DNA of 64,000 bases from Erpobdella octoculata (lineage: Eukaryota > Annelida > Clitellata > Hirudinida > Erpobdellidae). How positions within the stretch are numbered: position 1 is the first letter of the stretch; each line of letters opens with the position of its first letter. A model generated the notes under the pieces. That model did no database searches. It was not told the origin of the DNA and saw only the letters and a list, made by a program, of their open reading frames with translations. The translations under genes and the position numbers were made by a program. Location of the stretch: NCBI GenBank assembly GCA_963978895.1, contig OZ022240.1:17160717-17224716 (forward strand). Direction: 5' to 3'. Below, in pieces: positions 11,783 through 51,012 of the stretch.

Positions 11783-13336
11783 CTAGCGGGGTTACCCGGC
11801 GTTGCCCGGGGTTTTTTAGAGGTTTTTCTAATGTTTGTCTCTCTCGCTCCCGTTTTTTTCTCCACTTTCCCGTTTTCGTCGCGTTCCCGGTCGCTTTTCC
11901 GCTCTCGGTCGTTTTCCAGCTCCCGTTCGCTTTCCCGCTCAGAAGTTTTGTTATCGATTTTCTCTTTTGCTCGCGTTTCCTTCCAAGCTTGCTCTCCCGA
12001 TTCCAGTCGCTTTCCGCGTTCCCGGTCGCTTTCCGCGTTCCCGGTCGCTTTCCCGTTTCCGGTCGCTTTCCCGTTCCCGGTCGCTTTCCCGTTCCCGGTG
12101 GCTTTTCCGTTCCCGGTCGCTTTCCCGTTCCCGGTCGCTTTCCCGTTCCCGGTCGCTTTCCCGTTCCCGCTCACGCTTGCTCTCCCATTCCCGGTCACGG
12201 TTGCTCTCCCGTTCACGCTCATTTTTTCTTTTCCATTCTTTCATAACTTCTGTTAGCCTATAAAACGTAAAATAGATTTGCTAAGACTATATATATATAT
12301 ATATATGAATGTTTGTGGGTTAGTTTGTCTATTATAGAAACGGGAAAGCGACCCGGAACGGACAGCGAGCGGGAACGGAAAAGCAAGCGTGAGCGGGAAT
12401 GGGAGAGCAAACGTGAGCGGGAAAGCGACCGGGAGTGGTAAAGCGACCGGGAGCGGGAAAGCGACCGGGAGCGGGAAAACGACCGAAAACGGGAAAGCGA
12501 ACGGGAGTGGGAAAGCAGGTGGGAAAGGAAACGGGAGAGAAAGAGACAAACAATAGAAAAACCTCTAAAAACCCGGGCAACGCCGGGTATCTCCGATAGT
12601 ACATACATAAACACACACACAGACACACATACATACATACGCACAAACATACAGTGAGGGGCACTTTAACTACTGTAGTTGTAACTACTGTAGTTATAAC
12701 TACATTTATAGTAGTTACATGGTAGTTATAACTACTTTTGTTTTTGAGTAGTTGCCATGTAGTTATAACTACTTTTATGATCTAGTTTGGTAGTTATAAC
12801 TAGTCTAACTACTTTGACTTAGCGCTGTAACAAAATTATTAAAAAGCCAGATAATTTAAAAATATAATCTAAAGCATCGAATGTTCAATCACTGAAGGAT
12901 TATCCATTTGTAGAATGAGCTTTCATAAAAGCCAATTCTACTCTTCCAAGCATGGCTGGTATGATTTTGAAAGCAGGTGGGAAAGGAAACGGGAGAGAAA
13001 GAGACAAACATTAGAAAAACCTCTAAAAAACCCGGGCAACGCCGGGTATCTCCGCTAGTACATACATAAACACACACACAGACACACATACATGCACATA
13101 CACATACATACATACACACATACATACGCACATACATATATATATAGTTCCCGCTCGCTCACCCGCTCCGCTCCGCTCATTTTGTGACGGATTTCAAATT
13201 TTTTTTATTTGACTCCCCTTGACTCTCAAGGTTGTGTGAAAATTTCATTACGATCGGATGAATGGTGTAGCAATGCATAAAGGACATTAACATACATATA
13301 TACATATATACAAACATTCATTTTTATATATATAGA
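11783..13336 (-). mobile_element. Helitron block 1 (non-autonomous, with inverted internal copies)
   Basis: In reverse orientation the left edge is the Helitron 3' end: CTAG (11783-11786) next to a hairpin (CCCGGC-gtt-GCCCGGG). The right edge is the 5' end, reverse complement of TCTATATATA (ending GA at 13335-13336). Flanking bases are A on the left and T on the right with no duplication, as Helitrons insert. The interior has a Tyr-poor, non-coding array of tttcccgttcccggtcgc units (12000-12240). A second inverted copy runs to about 12599 and a third partial copy ends near 13059. The copies share a cataaacacacacacagac tail. No Rep/helicase gene is present. Confidence 0.8.
12667..12820. repeat. 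Cluster of GTAGTTATAACTAC palindromes
   Basis: At least four copies of the self-complementary 14-mer GTAGTTATAACTAC or one-base variants occur in 150 bases, with spacers containing extra gtagtt/aactac half-sites. The cluster starts with cagtgaggggc and ends gcgctg, weakly like hAT ends, but no matching flanking duplication was found. Confidence 0.6.
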
Positions 13337-13517
13337 TGACCTAAATTTTAGAGTGAGAGATGATTTATGTGCTGTAATCTTGTTTTTGACTGGCTGGCAA
13401 TTGAAATAATAAATCAAAATTTTAAAAAACATAATATTGAACATCTACATCTTTGCGCGCAAAACGTGTGAGCTTTTGCATAATAATAGTCTAAGTAATT
13501 GCACTCTAGGCTCTAAA

Positions 13518-13715
13518 ATTAATGGCTGAAATTGAAAGAAATCGCCTACGAAAAAAAGTCTTTAATGACTGATATCGAAAAAAACCGCCTAAGAAAAAAC
13601 AATTTAATGGCTGATATTGACAAAAACCGCCTAAGAAAAAAATAAACTTTTAATGGCTAATATAGAAAAAACCGCCTACTAAAAAACAACTTTTAATGGC
13701 TGATATAAACTTTAA
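13518..13715 (+). repeat. Tandem repeat, unit about 44 bp, ~4.5 copies
   Basis: Degenerate units of the form aatggctgatattgaaaaaaaccgcctaagaaaaaac are repeated head to tail. They lie in the LINE between endonuclease and RT, and the first unit reads AEIERNRLRKK. Confidence 0.7.
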
Positions 13716-13806
13716 ATAAATCTCGTCATGAATCTATTAAAAGATTATAGCAGATCGTCACACAAAAATGTCTTACACGACATATTACACAGACATGGGC
13801 TATTAT

Positions 13807-13941
<135 letters not shown>

Positions 13942-14014
13942 TCTTCAATGAACATTTCACATCTATTGGTACCAATATTGCTAACACCATTCCATCTATA
14001 ACTACTAACAATTA

Positions 14015-14790
14015 TAAAGATTACCTGGTCAAACCTATTTCAGATTCAATTTTTTTGAAGAATTTATTAAAACTGAAATAGTGAAAACAGTTAAAAATTT
14101 CAAGAATTCAAAAAGTACTGCAATAGATTATTTAAATAATATTTGCTCAATTCGGTAATAAACTCTATATTCAGTTCTCTTTGTCATATTTTTATTCTCT
14201 TAATCAAAACTGGCATATTTCTCAAGCCCTTAAAGGTATCAAAAGCTATTCCAATTTTTAAAAAGGAGGACAAGGAATATCTTGATAATTATAAACCAAT
14301 ATCACTTTTGTCTCCAATCTAAAAACTCCTTGAAAAACTAATTTTTAATAGAATCACATTTTTCTTCAACAAGCACCACGTCATTCACAGCAACCAATTT
14401 GGATTTAAAGCAAATAGTTATACTAATCTTGCTCTCATCAATCACGCCCAGCAAATACTACAGGAAATGAACAACAAGCATCTGACTGTGGGTGTTTTTA
14501 TCGATCTTAGCAAAGCTTTTGATACTATCAATCACGACATCCTGCTTAATAAGATCTCACAATATGGTATTGGTGGGACTGCACATTTATGGTTTGTTAA
14601 CTATTTGTAAGATAGAAGTCAACTAGCTTCTCTTGACGATACAAATTCTGTTTTGAGGAGCATTTCCATAGAAGTTCCACAGAGTTCAATCCTAGGCCCA
14701 CTACTTTTCAACATATTTGTTAATGACATATTTGAAACTTCTAAACTGCTCTCTACAATATTATATGCTGATATAATACTTGAAAGAGGA
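14015..14790 (+). pseudogene. LINE reverse transcriptase fragment (CR1/jockey-like)
   Basis: Motifs in order: FKKEDKEYLDNYKPISLLS (RT motif 1-2), [32 protein letters not shown] (catalytic D region), VPQSSILGPLLFNIFVNDIF (normally VPQGS) and ILYADI, where the YADD box is cut after the first D. Two in-frame TAA codons interrupt LSPI*KLL and NYL*DRSQ. The sequence after 14790 is unrelated, so the element is truncated within RT. Confidence 0.85.
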
Positions 14791-16515
14791 CCGGGAATTC
14801 TAGGTTGACCACTGAGATCTGTTGATTACTGACGTCACTGACACAAATTATTAAAGTTTAATTTAACTAGCATGGTTTTATTTATAATTATTCATATATT
14901 GTTTATTGATGTCAAACATGGCTACTAAAACAGTTTTGTCCTCATAATCGTCAATATTGTTTAACTAAAAAATCAATAAGGACATTCTTAACAGTTAAAC
15001 TAATAAATTACACAAGTACAAAAGTTTATTTAAATTTTATTTAATCAATGATCATTCAAGGCACATATCCAATTTCATTAAACTCACTAGATTTTTTTTA
15101 AATTTTTGACATCCCAGTAATTGATTGCATACAATTTAGTTTGCTATTTTCAAATTCAATTTATTATCATCTTCATTTAATATCTTCTGACAAAAATATT
15201 TTTTAATGTTTAAACGGGACATTACAAAATTAAGAATTAGGTTAAACAATTTATCAAATGAAGCACAATTCCTGTAAGCGACGAGCAAAAAAAAACAAAC
15301 AAAAAATTGCTGTTGAATATCACAATAAAAATGGCTTTACATTTATTATTGAAAATAAACACAGAGTTGCATTTTTAAATTTATTTAAAAAACAAATAAA
15401 TAAATCTTGAACATTTTATGGTTTCACTAACAGAATAATTTTAATGTCTGATAAATCTACTACACTTGACAGATAACCTAATTATTTTATATCAAAACAA
15501 CTTTTTACACGAGTACATCAAAATAACAATAATAATTTCATTAAAACTACCGGTCGTTTAATTCATTGCCTGTTTTCTGAAAAAATGTAAATACAATTTT
15601 TTAAATGCAGAACATCAATTACAATGAAATTTTATTACAACACATAATTACTTATTTTAGCCAAGGTAGGTAATTGTAATTTGGTGGCAGTTCCAAAACG
15701 ACCAAAACACTTCATCTTATCATCTACTTCAGTGCACTCATTTTATATTTACTCCTTAATCCAATCTTCATGACCGTATTTTTCAACAAGCCAGAAAAGA
15801 GCATTTTACAATCTGACCTTTATTTTTAAAGATTTACCATGACTGCTGAGTTGTTACTGATCTTTCTATATGTAGCGTCTACCTTGATCAGCAGTCTAAA
15901 ATTGTATCCCGTTTACACGGCCTCGATATCATGGCTCCCGACATTATGACACCGAAAAAAATTATCCCGACCACTAATAAAACAACTCCGTCATAACGCT
16001 TCCCAAAATAAAACAGGCTCCTGAGATAACGACTTCAGCACCGATAAAGACCCCCAGTATATCAATAAAATAAAATGAATTTATATAACGTTTTTTCATA
16101 AATTCTAAGGCGCTCTTCGATAAACTTTCTAAATAAAAATGTTTTTCAAACCATTTCAAAAAAGTAAACAGGAAATCGCGCAATAATAAGTTAGAAGGTA
16201 AACAAGTAAAGATAAAAAATAAATTAAAAAAAAGCTTTTATTTGCCTCATTAACGAACTGTCAACGAACTAAAATTTTTGAATCTAAAACAACCGTTACG
16301 CTCAATCTTGTATATTGAACCTCTGGCGACTTATAAATAAACATCCGTACTGTTTAATTATTTTGGACCTCTGGCGACTTATACATAAACAACTTGATTA
16401 ATTTACATTTGATTAATTTTAATTGATTTAAGGGCTAATTCACGTCGGAAACATTCAATTCATGTATTGTCATCTAGAATAAAGCTTTCCTGAAAGTTTT
16501 AGAGCTCTTGGGAAT
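14791..16515. other. No recognisable gene; local duplication
   Basis: AT-rich. A minus-strand frame at 15974-16183 (hydrophobic C-terminal half) has no family match and may be chance. A short direct duplication, gaacctctggcgacttata / gacctctggcgacttatac, lies at about 16317-16395. Confidence 0.4.
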
Positions 16516-16529
16516 CGAAAAAAAAACAA

Positions 16530-17195
<666 letters not shown>

Positions 17196-17529
17196 AGACG
17201 AGTGAAGTTAAATAAAAACATTTAAAAATTAAAAATTCTACGTATATGGACTAGCATAAGAAAAAGAACGTTTGGCAAAGTAGGATTTATTGAGGGTTTG
17301 AAATAATGGATGTGAGAAGAGGATCTTAAGTTACTTTCGCGATGCCGTTTACTCGACGATTTCAAATAATGAGGGAGGAAAAAATCTAGTTTTTAATTTA
17401 AACATCATTAAAGATAATTTTAAAAAATATTCTGTACTTTATCGGAAGCCAATAGAGTAAGACAGAGAAAAAATGATGAAGGTATAAACAGGAGAACGAC
17501 TTACAAGTCGAGTAGCAAAGTCAAAACCT

Positions 17530-17605
17530 TTATTTAAAAGGTGAAAAAACAATTTAAAAGTTTTGACGACAGACAGACAAAGAAGTCAAGTTAAGTAAAA
17601 GTGTG
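17530..17605. repeat. Dispersed repeat with gacagacagac core (second copy 36740-36815)
   Basis: aaagttttgacgacagacag ... agttaagtaaaagtgtgt at 17547-17605 matches aaattttgacgacagacag ... agttaaatagaagtgtgt at 36757-36810. Confidence 0.65.
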
Positions 17606-17845
17606 TCAAAATAAAATGTTGTAATAAGGACCCTTTGGTTGGGAATATTTTTTCGGTGGCTTTTTAGTCGGGACTGTTTTGACGGAGCTGATTTGACTGG
17701 ACTGATTTGACGGAACCATAATGTCGGTTGCCGTAATATCTGGGTTCTTTTGTTTGAGGTCATGTTGATGAGTTATCATCTCAGATTTAAAAACTTTGAC
17801 AACACTTCTTGTATTTTGACGTTTGTCATCATTACTCGCCAAAAC
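17606..17845 (-). CDS. Candidate last exon of the collagen gene
   Basis: An open stretch of about 79 codons (ASNDDKRQNTRSVVKVF...KKPPKKYSQPKGPYYN) ends with TGA at 17606. It lies downstream of the collagen C-terminal exon, whose strong gtaagt donor at 18229 implies another exon. Phase 0 could be kept if splicing enters near 17852, but the acceptor there has a poor pyrimidine tract. The Lys/Pro/Ser-rich content is unlike known MACIT tails. It could equally be chance. Confidence 0.25.
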   Translation of the reverse strand, partial: VLASNDDKRQNTRSVVKVFKSEMITHQHDLKQKNPDITATDIMVPSNQSSQISSVKTVPTKKPPKKYSQPKGPYYNILF

Positions 17846-18229
17846 AGTAATCTTGTTTTATTAGAAACACTGAAATCACGATTGGGGATATACAAACTTT
17901 TTCAATAACGCTGTTATCGACATATCGAAAGTTTGTCATTCTTTTTTTCTTAAGATTGTAATTTCAACATTGATGCGCGTCAACGTACTTTTCGTCACCA
18001 TCTTAGCCAATACGTTGACCAAATGTGGTGATAAGACACAGCCTGGTGTGATGTCTCACCTGATATTTTTTGACGTTCCCCGCTACTTGCAGTTTTATAT
18101 TGTATGCATGATTGACAACTACAAAATTTTTCTTTAATTGTTAATTTTTTTTTATAAAATTACGACACTACCACCAAATACAAGCCACTGTAATTTGTTT
18201 AGGATAAAAATTTCAAGTATAAAACTTAC

Positions 18230-44900
<26,671 letters not shown>

Positions 44901-46143
44901 CGCCTCATTCTTGGACAACACAAACAATCAATCAATAAGATTAACTTACGTTCAAATGCTAAACAAATGACGTTATTTAAAATATATAAATAATTGTTAC
45001 TCAAGACTCTACATGATAGATGGTCCGTCTTTTCCACACATACTGTTCTGATAATTGTAATCGTGCGGCAAAATTACTGGACTAAATAGAAAAATATCTT
45101 AAGTGGCTTACTTATGCTTTCCTGAAATTTTGAAGTTGCTGGGTTACTCGGCAAAGAGTTTTATAGATAATTTTTATATATTTGAGATAATTCGTTAAAT
45201 AAGTACTTTATTCGTATTGTTCAATAGCGCTCGGACACGAAAGTCTCCGCGAGGAACATAAAACAAATCGAATTCAGACCGAAACGCCATTACAGCGCTA
45301 GCCCGGAAGATTTTAGTGTTCTAATTATCGAAATTGTTTATAATAGTTGATTTTTTATTTATTTGCACAAGCTTCGGTTTGAAATGCTAATAATTTAGTG
45401 TGAGACAAGCAAGTCTTGAAATTTGAATCCCTGTTGCAAATGAGTGCGTAGCAAAAGATGAGAAGAACGTAATATTTAGGGAGGAACAAAGAACGAATCG
45501 CTTTCCACTATGATAGAAAGTTTTGTTTTAATCGATGTTAACAACTACAATTGTTTCTTGTTTACCTTTAAGTACATTTTCATATAATTAACTTATTTTT
45601 ATCTTCATCAAATGCATATCGATATTCTGTCTATTCTGTTTGCTGGAACCAATCTAGCAGAATTAATTCCTTGGTGACACGTTTCTCAAGTTCTGCGAGG
45701 ATACCAGGTCAGCTAAATGTCAGATGCCACGAAATATGTCAAGCCTGTTGAAAGATGAGAAGCTGTGACGAATTTTTTAAATATCTGGGTCTCAAATGAA
45801 TATACATGAATATAAATATAATTATAATTATACATATAGTAACATTACACTAATTTTGTGTGGAAAAACAATTTTTGAGTATGTCGAGGCAACAGATATT
45901 AAAACAGTAAGAAGATTGTTTTTAAAAAAAAGAACACTTCTTCGGGTTCTCGATGCCACAACAATGAATTTGTTGGGAAGCAACGAAATTAGAAAATAAA
46001 ACCATTTTGAATATATTGCAGTTTTTATAAATCGCGACGGGACCTGTTAGCTGATCTATTCAATATGTTAGATTTCTTGTAATTCTTACGGGCTGCATGA
46101 CGTTCCAAATAATTTAAAAGTAGCACATTTTAATTGGAAATTA
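44901..46143. other. No supported gene
   Basis: This may include the upstream exon and promoter of the collagen gene, but neither could be identified. A plus-strand frame at 45796-45999 has no recognisable motif. Confidence 0.35.
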
Positions 46144-46688
46144 TCTCTATATATAAAAATTGAAACAAAATTTGGCATGGTGGAGGTAGTTTTTAACCAG
46201 TAAAGGAAATACGAGTTTTTCAACACAAACTTTGATTTCAAATACACTCGATTTAGAAATACAAAAGATGTTCACATTTAATTTTTTTAATTGGATTATG
46301 TATTGTCATCCAATATAAAGTTATGCTAAAAGTTACAGCTTCCTAGCTAGTCAAAAAGCTGGTTAAATTTTACTTGCAAGATCTACGTACAGAGAAAGCC
46401 ACACACACAAACATAAAAGTTTGTAAAAACGAGAAATATATTTCTGAAGGTTTCACAAAATTTACTCTTTATTTTACTTTTTGTGGCAAAAAATGTCTTC
46501 CAGGCCAATAGTGATTAAAAAGTATTTTAATTAATTTATAACAAACTTGCTATTTATTTTACGTTTCATGAACAGAGCTCAGTGGTGTAGCGTGGGTTGA
46601 CACACGGGTCGGCAGGTCAAACACTAACCCCCCTCCCTCTTCCCAAAAAAAATTAACTGAGACAGGAAGAAAAAAAAGAAAGAAATAT

Positions 46689-46727
<39 letters not shown>

Positions 46728-46780
46728 AATGAAAGAAATTACAAAAGATAAAGTAAAACAGCGTCGGGCAATCCAGCTAG
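46144..46780 (+). mobile_element. Second Helitron type carrying repeat R
   Basis: Starts TCTCTATATATAAAAATTG after A (46143) and ends gggcaatccagCTAG before T (46781), the A|TC...CTAG|T pattern of Helitrons. It contains R copy 3 (46195-46430), a hAT-like cagtggtgtagcgtggg motif (46571) and a (GA)n tract at 46691-46720. The 3' hairpin is weak, so the call is moderate. Confidence 0.5.
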
Positions 46781-46924
46781 TTATGTAATAAATATTAAAT
46801 TATCTAATATAATATCTATTGTAACAACAACTAATTGATATGTTAGTTTAGTTTTCACGTAATTTTCTCCTTTACTAAAATTATAAATTATAAGTTTTTG
46901 GTTGGGTTGAAAAACTTGAGAAAT

Positions 46925-47040
46925 TGATTGAAATGTCTCAAAAAGATACTTTGTTGAGGTGTAGTCAATGAATCGATTCAAATATTTCAAAGTGATAATA
47001 AAATACTTTGTAGATTTGCAGGTTCGTAAGTGAACCAGAC
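46925..47040. repeat. Dispersed repeat, second copy at 49385-49500
   Basis: caaaaagatactttgttgag, tatttcaaagtgataataaa and gtaagtgaaccagaca are shared in the same order and orientation, about 90% identical by eye. Confidence 0.75.
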
Positions 47041-48033
47041 ACTGGAATGCAGATAAAAATTTCTCCTTCTACCTTTTCTCATCTTTTTATCCTGTCTGCT
47101 TATCTTTCTATCATTCTTCTATGTCTCTTTCTTTGTTTCTTTTTATCATTCTTCTCTCTCTCTTTCTCTCTATCTTTCTCCTTTCTATTTCATTTCTCTT
47201 TTTTCTTTCTTTCTTTCTTTCTCCCTCTTTATTTCCTCTTACCTTCTTCTTCCCTCCGGCAAATTTCTATATCAGGAGGAGGCTAATAATTAATAGACAG
47301 TCAAAACAATGCAACATCTTCTTTTATTTAGGAGGCCAGCAGATATGGAATGCATCACCTCAGCACTAAATTAATTTATCTAATATTTGTTGAAACAAAA
47401 ATATTATTATATTTTTATATAATTGATGAATTGTTTCATACTGTTTAGATAAAAAAAAATCTGAGTTAAAAATTATGCTTGCTTATTTCTGTTTTTCTTA
47501 GGCTTGGAATATGTTGTCGAGAACTTAAAACATCATATTAAAAATTACTATATTTTAATTTTTTCTAATTTTGTAGAGGCACAGTGAGGGGAATAGGGGA
47601 CACGTATCTCTGAGCGCCATTTTTTTGGAACAGTCTTGAAAATATACAGTTCATACCTACGACAGCCCCCCACCGGTCATCAGCTTTTTTTGAAGTTTTC
47701 ATATTGGTATTTCTAGTGGCGCCATTTACACCTTATCCTGGGCGCCACAAATCCTCGCTCTGCTTGAATTTATGGGAAACAAATTTAATTAAACGAGCAT
47801 TGTTTCCAATTAAGATTCATACAAATACAGACCAAGCGTGACTTAACGAATCATTCAAATTTTTTAACAAAAAGAAATCTTCTAAAGAGGACGCATCTTT
47901 AAATGTGGTGAACTATTTATTCCTTTATTCATGTGCAAGAAGTTAGAGCTGTGTTGTGGATCATGTTTATAAATGCGTGTGTGTTCTTTTAAGTTCCATC
48001 GGTGGCCGAATTATTTAACATACATAATTTCCG

Positions 48034-48053
48034 ATGTATGTATGTATGTATGC

Positions 48054-48131
<78 letters not shown>

Positions 48132-48205
48132 GTATATATATATGCATGTACGTATGTACTTATGTAAGAACATACATACATACATACATACATACATACA
48201 TAGAC
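48034..48205. repeat. Compound (TATG)n(TA)n(CATA)n microsatellite
   Basis: tatg units, then about 65 bases of TA, mixed tatg/cgta, then (CATA)n to 48201. Long reading frames here are repeat artefacts. Confidence 0.9.
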
Positions 48206-48711
48206 CAAACAACAATGAATTATTTATTATAAAATAACGAAAAAACTATTCACTTGCATATTCCTATCCGCATCCATACTCAGGTCAAAAACGTTAAAGA
48301 AAAAACCCACAGGAATGCAAATGTTTTGTGAACTCGTATAGAGAAATTGAATGCAACCAAGAAGCAGGATCGGTCGCGAAATTGATATCTACCTCCAATG
48401 GACAAAAAGAGCATCGTAGGAACTATTTTTGAAAAGAAAAAAGTTCTGGTAAAAAACAAGCGATTGGAAGCGTTGAATAGCACCTGGATACAAAGTTTCA
48501 TATAACGAATACACCTTCAGAGAGTCACAACTTTCGAGATCATAACCAGTTTAACAGTTTCGTATACAGATGCATAACGAGGAATTGCAAACCGAGAACA
48601 ATTAAACATACGTGGTTTGAAAGTTTCTGGAATGGAAGAGAAATTAAATATGCTGTTCGTGCCTGCTGACGACGGTGCGCCAAATGTTGGTACAAGTGTT
48701 GATGAGTTTGT

Positions 48712-49140
48712 TCAAGATGGTTTTTGTCTTCCATCGGCGGGGCTCTTAAGCAGTCCTAACTGAGTCAGTCGTTCTTGGCAGCTTTGAACCATGAACTTTT
48801 TCAATGCCGGCATTTTAAAAAATGGTAAGCGGCGCATAACAATGGTAGCAGAGACATCATCATCATCGTCGTCGTCGTCGTCGTCGTCGTAGTCATCATC
48901 ATCATCATCATCATCACCACCATCACTACCACCATCACCATCATCATCACCTACATCATCATCATCATCATCACCATCTTCATCTTCATTAAAGAATATT
49001 TCATCGAAGACATCGTGATCATCACTTGGATTGTAAAACAATTCATCATAATCATCATCTTCATCATAGAACATTTCATGGAAGACATCTGCTTCAAATT
49101 AACCTTAAAACAAGCATCATCATCATCATCATCATCACCA
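48712..49140. repeat. (ATC)/(GTC)-rich low-complexity tract
   Basis: Runs of atc and gtc (48856-48995) plus atc again at 49118-49137. The minus strand is open at 48712-49074 and gives an Asp-rich segment followed by RRLPFFKMPALKKFMVQSC; this could be an acidic protein fragment, but no start, splice or homology signal supports it. Similar CAT/ATG tracts occur at 52350-52420, 52880-52915 and 63870-63988. Confidence 0.6.
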
Positions 49141-49312
49141 ACACCAACAATTGTCTTCCAACAGAGTAGGTATGTATCTATGAAATTTTTTTACCAAGAA
49201 TGAGCGAATGATGCATTTTGAGGTAATGAATGAAATTTATTTTAGACTTAATTAGCCTGAGTGTGTTATTGGACTTGAGAAAAATATTGGTTATAAGATC
49301 TATATACGATGT

Positions 49313-49370
49313 AGATACATACAAGTCATCACTTGTATATCTATATACAAGTGATGACTTGTATGTATCT
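49313..49370. repeat. Perfect 27-bp hairpin
   Basis: Arms 49313-49339 and 49344-49370 are exact inverse copies (agatacatacaagtcatc...) separated by the 4-base loop tcta. No mismatch. Confidence 0.95.
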
Positions 49371-49904
49371 GATTGTGTGATGTTAAATGTTTCAAAAAGA
49401 TACTTTGTTGAGGTGTAGTCAGTGAATAAAATCAAATATTTCAAAGTGATAATAAAATACCTTGTAGATTTGCAGGTTTGTAAGTGAACCAGACATGTAT
49501 GTTTAATGGTTGGTATTTTCAAATCAAATTATAGATCAAAAGCCTTGAGCTGAAACTTGCAATAAAAATGTATTATACCGATAATATAAAATTATCTGTA
49601 TAATACATTGGCAATGCAATATTTTACTAAATTCGAGTCACAAAAATGTTTAATAACAATATAAATAAAAATAAAATCTTTAATATGGGTGATATAATCC
49701 AACATCATTTACGTACGAAAATCATATATAGAACAATTAAATAAAATGCACTTGAAAAATTTTATTACTGTTAAAATTAACTGAATTAATATAATTTGGG
49801 AATTTTTTGAAGGAATTTATAAGAAATCTGTATTTTTTCATATTTCTCTTTTAAATAAGTTTTGGTCCTTAAAAATTGATTGCAAAAATCAAAGGCTAAA
49901 AAGT

Positions 49905-50130
49905 TAAAATAAATACTATTAAATTTTTTTAAACACGCTTTTATTTAAATGCACTAAAAAGAATAAAATAATTTGTAAACATAAAAGCGTGGGGCGCTTT
50001 TCTTTGCACTCATACAATCGCAACAATTGCATCCCACGCTTTTATGTTTAAAATTTATTTTATTTTTCAGTGCATTTAAATAAAAACGTATTTAAAAAAT
50101 TTTTAATAGTATTATTTATATTTTCAAACA
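49905..50130. mobile_element. Palindromic MITE
   Basis: The left arm (aatactattaaattttttt ... tttatttaaatgcact ... aaacataaaagcgtggg) and right arm (cccacgcttttatgttt ... agtgcatttaaataaaaa ... ttttaatagtatt) are inverse over about 90 bases with a 30-base loop around 50000-50030. Confidence 0.8.
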
Positions 50131-50578
50131 CAGTTTCCAATATTTCATCTGAAAGAGTTATATTTAAGAAAAGGAGAACGATCAATTAATTTAATAAAGT
50201 TGTGAAAATGCTTTTTTTGACAAGGAATTATGATTTGAAATAAATGTTTTAAATAGTTAAACTTCGGGTTTTAATTTTTAAACAACTTTTTACGAGTAAA
50301 ACATCTTCATAGAATAAAAACATAACCTTTAGGCTAAGTATATGAAGTGAAGGTATTATAGAAAGGGAATCGGGGATGAAATGGAAATTGCGATTTAACC
50401 TCACGTGGTTACAGTTTCCCCTTTGGCGGTTGCGTTTTGTTGACAAGAACAAAATCGCGGTTGTTGCGGTTTGCAATTTGAGATGCCGCGGTTTTGCGGT
50501 TATGCAAATTTTAAACCGCTTATGCCACCTATATTTGCGTTATTTCTGAGGAGAACTCTTTGCCATCCATATTTCGTA

Positions 50579-51012
50579 TGTGTACGTGTACGTGTACGTG
50601 TACGTGTACGTGTACGTGTACGTGTACGTGTACGTGTACGTGTACGTGTACGTGTACGTGTACGTGTACGTGTACGTGTACGTGTACGTGTACGTGTACG
50701 TGTACGTGTACGTGTACGTGTACGTGTACGTGTACGTGTACGTGTACGTGTACGTGTACGTGTACGTGTACGTGTACGTGTACGTGTACGTGTACGTGTA
50801 CGTGTACGTGTACGTGTACGTGTACGTGTACGTGTACGTGTACGTGTACGTGTACGTGTATGTGTATGTGTATGTGTACGTGTACGTGTACGTGTACGTG
50901 TACGTGTACGTGTATGTGTATGTGTATGTGTACGTGTACGTGTACGTGTACGTGTATGTGTATGTGTATGTGTATGTGTACGTGTACGTGTACGTGTATG
51001 TGTATGTGTATG
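50579..51012. repeat. (GTGTAC)n hexamer array with GTGTAT blocks
   Basis: About 72 hexamers: an uninterrupted GTGTAC run to 50859, then alternating blocks of gtgtat (3-4 copies) and gtgtac (3-6 copies). The whole tract alternates purine and pyrimidine. Three plus-strand frames are open only because the period is six. Confidence 0.97.

Noticed and set aside
11776..12650. Overlapping Ser/Arg-rich, Pro/Phe-rich and Lys/Gly-rich frames
   Set aside because: Translations of the Helitron's internal cccggtcgcttt array, open in many frames on both strands.
13345..13445. Minus-strand frame near 13226-13444
   Set aside because: It is antisense to the LINE endonuclease segment that resumes at 13337.
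46571..46600. hAT terminus cagtggtgtagcgtggg
   Set aside because: A similar end occurs at 53162, but no matching inverted end or 8-bp duplication was found for either.
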